Source: Candidatus Tepidiaquacellales bacterium UBA6667 (GTDB lineage Bacteria; Bacteroidota; Ignavibacteria; Tepidaquicellales; Tepidaquicellaceae). From it: a DNA stretch of 7,248 nt. Positions 1 to 5,937 of the stretch are shown one piece after another; the first letter of the stretch is position 1; every line of letters starts with the position of its first letter. The position numbers and the translations under genes are program-made. Under the pieces are notes generated by a model. It did no database searches, was not told the origin of the DNA, and saw only the letters and a list, made by a program, of their open reading frames with translations. Where the stretch lies: assembly GCA_002455255.1 (NCBI GenBank), contig DKKL01000035.1, positions 226,112 to 233,359 on the forward strand, in the 5' to 3' direction.

Positions 1-73
1 TAAACCTATTGAAGTTTCTCTTGATGAAAAAGGCTGGCTATTAAAAAAAGTTAAAATGGTTGATTATAAATGA
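1..73 (+). CDS. C-terminal end of an upstream gene, possibly an M1-family peptidase (partial)
   Basis: Reading codons from position 2 gives 23 residues beginning KPIEVSLDEKGW and ending KMVDYK, then the stop TGA at 71-73. The gene begins before the window. The stop overlaps the ATG of the protease gene as ATGA (70-73), so the two are probably co-transcribed and translationally coupled. The pattern of a proline, a beta-strand ending in Leu-Asp, then a Trp-Leu-Leu-Lys stretch resembles the C-terminal end of some M1 aminopeptidase-like proteins. That resemblance comes from memory of family tails and is too short to be firm. What is visible directly is only an open frame with a clean stop and a tight overlap. 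Confidence 0.55.
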   Translation, partial: KPIEVSLDEKGWLLKKVKMVDYK

Positions 74-3000
74 AATATATTTTAATAGTATTGCTTTCTG
101 TATTTTTAACTGAATCAATTCAGGCAAATCAGAGACAAGTAATAGTAAAACTTAAAAAATCTTCACCACAATCAGTAATTAACTCTTTCAAATCAGGAAC
201 TCCATTTTCAGGAAATTCTGAAATAAATAATATTTGCAGAAACTTAAACGTAACTTCATCATCTCAGTTATTTAACAAACAAATTTCATATTTATCTGCG
301 TTTGATAATTTTTCTCAGTTAAATCTTGGAAATATTTTTATTCTAAATACTGATGAGATTAATGCAGGAAGACTTGTTGAAATTTTTTCTTCTCTTGAAG
401 AAGTAGAATATACTCAGTTAAATAATATTTTAAACTTAAATGCTGCTCCCATTTCGTTATCATTCAATCCTAATGATACATATTATAGTCAACAGTATTA
501 CCTTTCAAAAATAAGTATGCAATCTGTTTGGGATATCAGCAGAGGAGATACCAATATAACTATTGGTGTTATTGATTCCGGACTTGATTTCCTCCATCCC
601 GATTTACAAACTTCTTATAAAATTAACAGAGGAGAAACCGGACTTGATGCTCAAGGAAGAGATAAGCGATATAACGGAATTGATGATGATAATAATGGAT
701 TTATTGATGACTGGAGAGGGTGGGATTTTGTAGATGCTCCTTTCACCGGTGATCCCAGAAGAGGTGATTATTTGAACCCTGATAATGATCCCACTGATGA
801 TAATAAATTTTCACACGGAACTGCTGTAACCGGGATAATAAATGCTACATTTAATAATTCACTCGGAATTGCTTCCGTTGCTCCCAACTGTAAAACTATG
901 ATTCTCAGATGTTTTGATGCTGAAGGTTTTGGTGAAGAAGATGATGTTGCAAATGCCATTCTCTATGGAATCGCATATGGTGTCAAAGTATTTAACTTCT
1001 CTTTTGGAGATTATGTTTTTTCAAATCTTCTAAAAGATATTATAAAGTTTGCTTATCTGAATAACGTTATAATAATTGCATCGGCAGGGAATGACGGCTC
1101 TTTTCGTTTGCATTATCCTTCGGCTTATGATGAAGTAATTTCTGTTGCGGCTTCCGATGAAACTGATTTTAAAGCTTCATTTTCATCTTACGGAGAAACT
1201 GTTGATATATATGCTCCGGGATTTCAAATTTTAACTACGACAATTTCAGGTAAAGGTAATTCTGCTTATGGCAATAACTATGATAAGTTTAACGGTACTT
1301 CATTTGCAGCTCCTCAAGTGGCAGCACTTTGCGGAATATTATTATCATTAAATCCTTCTTTGACTAATGAAGAACTAAGGGGACTTCTTGTTGCTAATAC
1401 TGACTTTATGGCAGGTCAGTCTTCCTGGACAGCACTCTATGCTTCAGGTAGAATGAATGCTCTGAGAACTGTCAGTAATATTAACAATTCTTCAATTGTT
1501 AGAATCTTCAATCCCTATCAGGATTTTACGGCAGTTTCAGGAACTGTCCCGATTGTTGTTTCAGCAGCATCACCTTTATTTGTTTCTTATTCTTTATATT
1601 ATGGTTTTGGGCAACGTCCATCCGAGTGGATTCCTTTGCTGAACAATATTCAGTCTCAGGTTCTTAATGACTCTGTTTACAGTTGGAATTTAAATCCTCT
1701 TCCTGATACTTCATATACTTTAAGACTCGCAATTAATACAAATTCAGGCAGAACTTTAGAGCATCGAATGATTATTTTCAAAGACTCACTCGCTCCTGTA
1801 ATTACAGATGTCGCAATAGGTTCGCTGATTGATAAAGATGCATATTCAGAACTTATTTTATTTAATACAGATAAAAGATCGCTTGGGAAAATTTTTTATA
1901 AACCATTGATGTCAACCAATTATCAGTATATCATTGCTGATTTAGGAACACCTAATCTTGGATTTGTAACTCCTACTCATTTTGCTTTGTTAAACGGATT
2001 AAATTTACAGGCAAATACAAATTATGAATTTTATCTCGAAGCAACAGGGCTTAATAACAAAAAAACGATTCTGTCGGATAACAAATTCAGATTCACTTCA
2101 AAACCTCAAATAAATATTTATGGATATAAAGATTTAAATTTTACTCTGCCATATTCACAGTACTGCAACAAAATTTTGGATATAAACAATAATGGAAAAC
2201 CTGATTTATTCTTAAATGAAATAAAAAATAATCTTAAGCTTAATGTTTATGAATTTGATAACGGTTCATTTGTAAAAATTTCCAATGATAACTGGGGTGA
2301 TTTCAAAGTTGCAAGAGACCTTGCAGATTTTGACGGTGATGGTTCAACGGAATTGCTAACATCACGAAGCAGAAACGGAATACTATATAAATCTTCCGGT
2401 ACTTCTCTGCCTGTTAATATTCTTTGGGCTGATACCAATGATAATAATTTTTGGTCAGCACGTTTTGCTGATTCTGATAACGACAATAAAAACGAAATTC
2501 TTGGTTTCGGTACAGATGGATTAAGAATTCTTGAGTATAATTCGGGAAATATAAATCAAATCGCAAATCTTTCATACGGTGGCTCTTTTGACCCTACTGC
2601 AAATTCACAAAATGTTTTGGTTGAAGATTTTGATTCCGACGGGAAAAATGAACTTGTCTTTATAAACACTTTTTACATCAATTCTTCTTCCGCATTGCCT
2701 GATTTGTATCTTAATGTATATGAAAATATTTCAGATAACAATTATCAAAAAGTTTTTGCTGACTCTATGAGCAGATTTTTAAAAGGTGATAACATAATTG
2801 CAGGAGATTTTGACGGTGACGGTATAAAGGAATTTGCAGTTGGCACTGTCAGTAAAGACGGTGAACCTGTCCAGTATTACAGATTAATTGTTTATAAATC
2901 TGTCGGTAATAATTCATATGATATTATGGATATTGTGGATATCTATAATTATAAGTCATACACTGAAACGTCCACGCTTTCTGCAAATATTGATGAAGAC

Positions 3001-4380
3001 ATATCTGATGAAATTCTTATAAATACTGGCACACATTTTTATATTTTAAATTTTGATAATTCTCAAAAAAGATTTTTACCGGAGTTATACAGGTCAGATA
3101 TAAATTCATTTAATCAACTTGTCTATAATTTTAATAATAATTCTGTTAAAGAAATTCTTGTTAATAATGTAAATGATTCAGCAATATTTTTTGAGAAGAA
3201 TGTTTCTTTTAATGGTCCGCCTACTCCAATGATAACTCGTGCTTATGGTATTAATAATACTGCTTTGCTAAATTTTTCATCATCTGTGTCGGCTGATTTA
3301 TATAAAATATACCGCTCTGAAAACGATACATTATATACTTTGATTGATTCAACAGCGAATGATTATTATATGGATGTGAATGTTTCGAACAATACAAATT
3401 ATTATTATAAAATATCAGTTGTTTCAAATTTATACAAAACAAAAGAAAGTTTACTTACAAATGCAGAATTTGTTTTTGTCCACCCTCAGGTTAGTCTGGC
3501 TTCTGTTCAGTATAAAGGAAATGGATTTGTAAGTTTTAAAATGACAGGTAAAATTTCAAATACTGTTCCTTCACCTCAGTCATTTATTGTGAGAACTTTA
3601 GATACTAATAATCAATCTGTTTTAAATCCTAACAGTATTGCAATTTTTGATGAAACGGAATATTTATTAAAATTTTATAATTTAATGAATGCTTCTTATT
3701 CCGCAAAAGTTTTTAATCTATCTGATTTTTATAACGCACCTATTAGTGAATTGCAGGTTCTTAATTTCAATGTTAATGATACAGTTACTAATGAGTTTTA
3801 TATTTTAAATGCTCAACTGATAAATTCAAAAAAAATTAAAGTCGAATTTAACCTTCCTGTTTCTGCTAACTTTGCAAACACCGGGTTTTATAAACTTACA
3901 CCATTTGATATACCAATAACCTCAGTAGAAGGAGGGGATAATCAATCAACTGTTTTGCTCAATCTTGGCTCAGGTACAATCGGAGCTACAGGTAAAAATT
4001 ATGTTTTAAAAATTTCAGGTATCGTTTCTCAATCAGGAATCGTGATAACAAACGGACCGGGAAGCACTTTTGGGTTTGTTTTTAACAGAGAAGACCTTGA
4101 AGATGTTTATGTGTATCCAAATCCTGTAAATTTAAAATCACACTCGCAAATGACATTTGCGAACTTAACCATTAAAGCAAAAATTCACATTTTCGATTTA
4201 ACAGGAAAATTTATAAAAACTATTGATGAAACTGATGGGAATGGGGGAGTCGAATGGGATTTGAAAGATGATAATGGAAATCTGATTCCTTCCGGAATTT
4301 ATCTTTATAAAGTTTCAGGGACAAATTCCGCCGGAATAGAAGTTGAGGAAAAATTATCCAAATTTGCTGTAATCAGATAA
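70..4380 (+). CDS. Secreted subtilisin-like (S8) serine protease with FG-GAP-like propeller and T9SS sorting domain
   Basis: This 1436-residue protein is predicted to be an exported endopeptidase. Residues 1-19 form a signal peptide, with likely cleavage after IQA. Residues 20-125 look like a propeptide. The S8 catalytic domain spans about 140-470: Asp169 in VIDSGLD, His249 in HGTAVTG, Asn341 in SAGND (oxyanion hole) and Ser411 in GTSFAAP, so the triad is intact. NGIDDDNNGFIDD (202-214) matches the acidic insert common in bacterial S8 enzymes. Ig/Fn3-like stretches follow (about 475-690), then seven DxDxDG-type repeats (704-1028), an Fn3-like domain (about 1050-1118), two more beta-rich domains, the second Big/SbsA-like (about 1243-1333), and a T9SS type A tail from about 1344 with VYPNPV at 1348-1353. 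The start is the first ATG in frame. It has no Shine-Dalgarno and overlaps the upstream stop as ATGA, suggesting coupling. Substrate is unknown. The S8 and sorting calls are firm; the boundaries of the middle domains are estimates. Confidence 0.96.
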   Translation: MKYILIVLLSVFLTESIQANQRQVIVKLKKSSPQSVINSFKSGTPFSGNSEINNICRNLNVTSSSQLFNKQISYLSAFDNFSQLNLGNIFILNTDEINAGRLVEIFSSLEEVEYTQLNNILNLNAAPISLSFNPNDTYYSQQYYLSKISMQSVWDISRGDTNITIGVIDSGLDFLHPDLQTSYKINRGETGLDAQGRDKRYNGIDDDNNGFIDDWRGWDFVDAPFTGDPRRGDYLNPDNDPTDDNKFSHGTAVTGIINATFNNSLGIASVAPNCKTMILRCFDAEGFGEEDDVANAILYGIAYGVKVFNFSFGDYVFSNLLKDIIKFAYLNNVIIIASAGNDGSFRLHYPSAYDEVISVAASDETDFKASFSSYGETVDIYAPGFQILTTTISGKGNSAYGNNYDKFNGTSFAAPQVAALCGILLSLNPSLTNEELRGLLVANTDFMAGQSSWTALYASGRMNALRTVSNINNSSIVRIFNPYQDFTAVSGTVPIVVSAASPLFVSYSLYYGFGQRPSEWIPLLNNIQSQVLNDSVYSWNLNPLPDTSYTLRLAINTNSGRTLEHRMIIFKDSLAPVITDVAIGSLIDKDAYSELILFNTDKRSLGKIFYKPLMSTNYQYIIADLGTPNLGFVTPTHFALLNGLNLQANTNYEFYLEATGLNNKKTILSDNKFRFTSKPQINIYGYKDLNFTLPYSQYCNKILDINNNGKPDLFLNEIKNNLKLNVYEFDNGSFVKISNDNWGDFKVARDLADFDGDGSTELLTSRSRNGILYKSSGTSLPVNILWADTNDNNFWSARFADSDNDNKNEILGFGTDGLRILEYNSGNINQIANLSYGGSFDPTANSQNVLVEDFDSDGKNELVFINTFYINSSSALPDLYLNVYENISDNNYQKVFADSMSRFLKGDNIIAGDFDGDGIKEFAVGTVSKDGEPVQYYRLIVYKSVGNNSYDIMDIVDIYNYKSYTETSTLSANIDEDISDEILINTGTHFYILNFDNSQKRFLPELYRSDINSFNQLVYNFNNNSVKEILVNNVNDSAIFFEKNVSFNGPPTPMITRAYGINNTALLNFSSSVSADLYKIYRSENDTLYTLIDSTANDYYMDVNVSNNTNYYYKISVVSNLYKTKESLLTNAEFVFVHPQVSLASVQYKGNGFVSFKMTGKISNTVPSPQSFIVRTLDTNNQSVLNPNSIAIFDETEYLLKFYNLMNASYSAKVFNLSDFYNAPISELQVLNFNVNDTVTNEFYILNAQLINSKKIKVEFNLPVSANFANTGFYKLTPFDIPITSVEGGDNQSTVLLNLGSGTIGATGKNYVLKISGIVSQSGIVITNGPGSTFGFVFNREDLEDVYVYPNPVNLKSHSQMTFANLTIKAKIHIFDLTGKFIKTIDETDGNGGVEWDLKDDNGNLIPSGIYLYKVSGTNSAGIEVEEKLSKFAVIR
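2179..3153 (+). repeat. Seven FG-GAP/VCBS-like calcium-loop repeats inside the protease gene
   Basis: Seven copies of an acidic loop ending in Glu or Asp begin at residues 704, 753, 801, 853, 913, 973 and 1020, spaced 47 to 60 residues apart. The best copies are DFDGDGSTE (753), DFDSDGKNE (853) and DFDGDGIKE (913). The last two, NIDEDISDE and NFNNNSVKE, have lost part of the acidic pattern. Seven copies at this spacing fit a single seven-bladed beta-propeller, as in integrin-like FG-GAP domains. The propeller closure is inferred from the count and spacing. Confidence 0.85.
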
Positions 4381-4383
4381 AAA

Positions 4384-4413
4384 AAAATCCTGTTAATTTA
4401 ATAACAGGATTTT
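4384..4413. terminator. Bidirectional intrinsic terminator between the protease and HU genes
   Basis: A perfect 12-bp inverted repeat (AAAATCCTGTTA at 4384-4395, TAACAGGATTTT at 4402-4413) encloses a 6-nt loop. An A-tract lies on the left and T residues on the right, so it can end transcription in both directions. It starts 4 nt after the protease stop and lies 24 nt beyond the HU stop, as expected for convergent genes sharing one terminator. Confidence 0.85.
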
Positions 4414-4436
4414 ATATTTATAGATGAACTTAGAAT

Positions 4437-4718
4437 TTATTTTCCACCGTTAACAAATGAAGAGAATTCTTTCCCTGCTTTAAATCTTACAACTTTTTTT
4501 GCTGCGATTTTGATGTCTTTACCGGTTTGTGGATTTCTTCCCATTCTTGCTTTTCTTTTGCTTTGGAAGAATGAACCGAATCCTACTAAACCTAAACGGT
4601 CACCTTTTTTAACTGCTTTTTTTACACAGCCAATGAAAGAATCTAATGCTGCTCTTGCTTGAACTTTTGTAGTTTTTGCATCTGCAGCCATTTGTGTAAT
4701 TAGTTGTTCTTTGTTCAT
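4437..4718 (-). CDS. HU-family histone-like DNA-binding protein
   Basis: This 93-residue protein is a small nucleoid protein that binds and bends DNA as a dimer. It starts MNKEQLI, has the helical dimerisation half (residues 1-45), then the glycine turn GFGSF (47-50) and the beta-arm with RKARMGRNPQTG (55-66), whose Pro63 is the intercalating position in HU/IHF proteins. It ends with the usual KAGKEF segment (80-85). Length matches the family norm of about 90. The frame is open 12 codons further, to an ATG at 4754, but that start would lie inside the promoter -7 element at 4752-4759 and would add a tail not seen in HU, so 4718 is preferred. No Shine-Dalgarno precedes it; the leader is A-rich. 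It is monocistronic: convergent with the protease and divergent from the hydroxylase. HU or an HU paralogue is likely; the exact paralogue cannot be told. Confidence 0.95.
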   Translation of the reverse strand: MNKEQLITQMAADAKTTKVQARAALDSFIGCVKKAVKKGDRLGLVGFGSFFQSKRKARMGRNPQTGKDIKIAAKKVVRFKAGKEFSSFVNGGK

Positions 4719-4751
4719 AATTAATTGTTTTTGTTTATAATACTGTAAATA

Positions 4752-4783
4752 CAAAAATAACAGAATATTAATTAAAATTCAAA
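4752..4783 (-). promoter_or_regulatory. Bacteroidetes-type promoter of the HU gene
   Basis: On the minus strand, TTTG (4783-4780) is followed after 20 nt by TATTTTTG (4759-4752). This matches the Bacteroidetes sigma consensus of a -33 TTTG and a -7 TAnnTTTG, with a spacing in the usual range. Transcription would start near 4745, giving a leader of roughly 27 nt before the ATG at 4718. The assignment rests on consensus match and position only. Confidence 0.6.
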
Positions 4784-4855
4784 CATTATTATTATTATAA
4801 CACATTCTTTATACTTATTTCACATTCTGCCAATATTATAATTTTAAACAAATTT

Positions 4856-4883
4856 TGATATTAAACGAAAATATTTAATATCA
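4856..4883. repeat. 10-bp inverted repeat with 8-nt loop in the divergent intergenic region
   Basis: TGATATTAAA at 4856-4865 is the exact reverse complement of TTTAATATCA at 4874-4883, with an 8-nt loop between. It lies about 110 nt upstream of the proposed HU transcription start and about 170 nt upstream of that of the hydroxylase. It could be an operator or a structural dyad. It lacks a GC-rich stem and an adjacent T-run, so it is a poor terminator candidate. Confidence 0.4.
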
Positions 4884-5017
4884 TTTAGATTTTTAAATAT
4901 AATTTTTGATGATTTTATAGAATAATTATTCTTTTATTTATGATAATTAAAACTAAATTGTTTTTCCGGGATTAAAATATTCAACTTTTATTTAGAGTAT
5001 TTAACGGATGTGAATAT

Positions 5018-5037
5018 ATTTACATTTTTTTGTAAAT
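5018..5037. promoter_or_regulatory. Inverted repeat overlapping the -35 region of the hydroxylase promoter
   Basis: ATTTACA (5018-5024) and TGTAAAT (5031-5037) form a 7-bp inverted repeat with a 6-nt spacer. It covers the proposed -35 element, a position where a dimeric repressor would block transcription. The half-site TGTAAAT also occurs at 4744-4750, close to the proposed HU transcription start. In DNA this AT-rich, chance is a real alternative. Confidence 0.3.
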
Positions 5038-5047
5038 TCTTTATAAC
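5019..5047 (+). promoter_or_regulatory. Candidate promoter of the fatty acid hydroxylase gene
   Basis: TTTACA (5019-5024) and TATAAC (5042-5047) are separated by 17 nt, each one base away from the sigma-70 hexamers TTGACA and TATAAT. A start near 5054 would leave about a 25-nt leader. A Bacteroidetes-like TACTTTTG also lies at 5048-5055, but its nearest TTTG (5029-5032) is only 15 nt away, shorter than usual. Which one is used cannot be decided from sequence. Confidence 0.4.
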
Positions 5048-5078
5048 TACTTTTGTATAAATTAATTTATTTATAAAT

Positions 5079-5714
5079 ATGCCAAAAAGGATGTTCGTTT
5101 CAAATAAAGATGAGACTATCAGATTATTTGAAAACCCGATTCTTGAATATTTTTCTCATATTCATCCTGCTACTCCATTGTTTATATTTCTTCCTGCTTG
5201 TGGTGTGATGTATTATTTCGGACTTCAACAGCTATCTGTATTAACAACCATAGTCACATTTGTTGTTGGTATTTTATTCTGGACATTGTTTGAATATGTC
5301 TTTCATCGTTTTGCTTTCCATTACCATCCAAAATCTGAAACCGGAAAAAAAATACATTTTCTCGTTCACGGGATTCATCATGACTATCCGCGTGACAGCA
5401 CCAGACTTGTTATGCCATTGCTTGTAAGTCTTCCGCTCGCTGTAATATTCTATTTTCTTTTTCAATGGTTATTTGGTGTTTATCATTTTAATATTTTTGC
5501 AGGTTTTATTTTTGGTTACGTTGCGTATGATTCCATTCATTATGCCACTCACCATATGAAAATGAATAATGGAATCGGTAAGTTTCTAAAAGAATATCAT
5601 CTCAGACATCATTATAATGACGATAATACTGCTTATGGAGTTTCTAATCCTTTGTGGGATTACATCTTCAGAACAGTCCCTCCTCATATTAAAGATGAAA
5701 AAAATAACGAATAA
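5079..5714 (+). CDS. Integral-membrane fatty acid hydroxylase, sphingolipid fatty acid 2-hydroxylase-like
   Basis: This 211-residue membrane enzyme belongs to the fatty acid hydroxylase superfamily, which uses a histidine-bound di-metal centre and oxygen. The histidine set is complete: H76 and H81 in FHRFAFH, H93, H97, H100 and H101 in HFLVHGIHHDYP, H154, H158 and H159 in HYATHH, and H174, H177 and H178 in YHLRHH. GVSNPLWDYIF (187-197) resembles the tail of eukaryotic FA2H/Scs7 enzymes. Hydrophobic segments lie at about 33-49, 53-73, 110-131 and 135-152. The N-terminal cytochrome b5 domain of the eukaryotic enzymes is absent. The probable product is a 2-hydroxy acyl chain, possibly in a sphingolipid; the substrate is inferred from family. 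The start at 5079 is the first ATG; Met5 (5091) is an alternative. Neither has a clear ribosome site. The gene stands alone with its own promoter region and terminator. Confidence 0.9.
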   Translation: MPKRMFVSNKDETIRLFENPILEYFSHIHPATPLFIFLPACGVMYYFGLQQLSVLTTIVTFVVGILFWTLFEYVFHRFAFHYHPKSETGKKIHFLVHGIHHDYPRDSTRLVMPLLVSLPLAVIFYFLFQWLFGVYHFNIFAGFIFGYVAYDSIHYATHHMKMNNGIGKFLKEYHLRHHYNDDNTAYGVSNPLWDYIFRTVPPHIKDEKNNE

Positions 5715-5737
5715 TTTTTTTTAGTTTAGAGTGTTAT

Positions 5738-5775
5738 AAAAAAAGCGGTCAACAAAGTGTTTCCCGCTTTTTTTT
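5738..5775. terminator. Bidirectional intrinsic terminator downstream of the hydroxylase gene
   Basis: A-tract plus GCGG (5738-5748) pairs with CCGC plus T-tract (5764-5774). AACA (5751-5754) and TGTT (5758-5761) can pair further inside, across a small internal loop. Eight T residues (5768-5775) follow on the plus strand and seven A residues precede, giving a T-run on the minus strand too. It closes the hydroxylase transcript and also the leftward transcript of the 410-residue gene and the small ORF. Confidence 0.85.
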
Positions 5776-5836
5776 GTTTCGGCTGAATTCATTAATTAAA
5801 TTTTGTTTCACTTTCCGAATGTTGATTTTTATTCTG

Positions 5837-5923
5837 TCAATGTGACAAATCAAAAATAAAAACAACCACGAAAAGTAATACTGCCAACAAAATTCTAACC
5901 AATTCTTTTTCTTTAAGTATCAA
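5837..5923 (-). CDS. Possible 28-residue membrane peptide (TTG start, strong ribosome site)
   Basis: I do not recognise this small frame and it may not be a gene. It would start at TTG (5923-5921), 8 nt after AGGAGG (5937-5932), and stop at TGA (5839-5837). The peptide has a charged start (LKEKELVR, residues 3-10) and a hydrophobic stretch of about 14 residues (11-24, ILLAVLLFVVVFIF), followed by DLSH, which fits a single-span membrane peptide. It lies 12 nt after the stop of the 410-residue gene and about 60 nt before a terminator on the same strand, so it would be the last gene of that transcript. It is also in the same frame as the upstream gene, so it could instead be a decayed or readthrough C-terminal extension. 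T-rich codons make hydrophobic runs likely by chance here. Confidence 0.35.
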   Translation of the reverse strand: MILKEKELVRILLAVLLFVVVFIFDLSH

Positions 5924-5931
5924 TTTTGTTT

Positions 5932-5937
5932 CCTCCT
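5932..5937 (-). promoter_or_regulatory. AGGAGG Shine-Dalgarno-like site overlapping the TAG stop
   Basis: On the minus strand the sequence reads TAGGAGG, so the stop codon of the 410-residue gene (5938-5936) overlaps a full AGGAGG. It lies 8 nt before a TTG codon. The three complete annotated starts in the window have no such site, which makes this one stand out. A second AGGAGG at 3930-3935 lies inside the protease gene, so single occurrences are not rare enough to prove function. Confidence 0.4.

Larger units (their letters stand above)
4719..5078. other. AT-rich divergent intergenic region
   Basis: These 360 bases separate the divergently transcribed HU and hydroxylase genes. I find no convincing coding frame in either direction; the longest ATG frames are about a dozen codons and lack ribosome sites. 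The left end carries the HU promoter and the right end the hydroxylase promoter. Between them are a 10-bp inverted repeat (4856-4883) and a 14-bp palindrome (4919-4932). A short ATT repeat at about 4785-4797 is simple sequence. The stretch 4933-5010 shows nothing recognisable. Confidence 0.8.

Noticed and set aside
768..959. 63-codon minus-strand frame inside the S8 domain
   Set aside because: It overlaps the conserved catalytic histidine region of a clear gene and has no independent support.
2247..2486. 79-codon open frame on the minus strand inside the protease gene
   Set aside because: It is antisense to the FG-GAP-like repeats, and its composition simply mirrors the real gene; no ribosome site or domain is visible.
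3251..3442. 63-codon minus-strand frame inside the Fn3-like region of the protease gene
   Set aside because: It is antisense to a clear gene, with no ribosome site or recognisable domain.
4719..4754. Twelve-codon N-terminal extension of HU from the ATG at 4754
   Set aside because: It falls within the probable promoter -7 element, adds a tail foreign to HU proteins, and the family start MNKEQLI fits at 4718.
4785..4797. ATT trinucleotide repeat as a phase-variable tract
   Set aside because: It is only a few units long in DNA that is generally AT-rich, with no sign of function.
4940..4975. Eleven-codon ATG frame as a leader peptide for the hydroxylase
   Set aside because: It has no ribosome site, no regulatory codon run, and lies upstream of the proposed promoter.
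5274..5465. 63-codon minus-strand frame inside the hydroxylase gene
   Set aside because: It is antisense to the conserved histidine motifs, whose coding constraint explains it.
5787..5829. Short GTG-started frame on the minus strand after the small ORF
   Set aside because: It would run into the terminator hairpin and shows no coding character.
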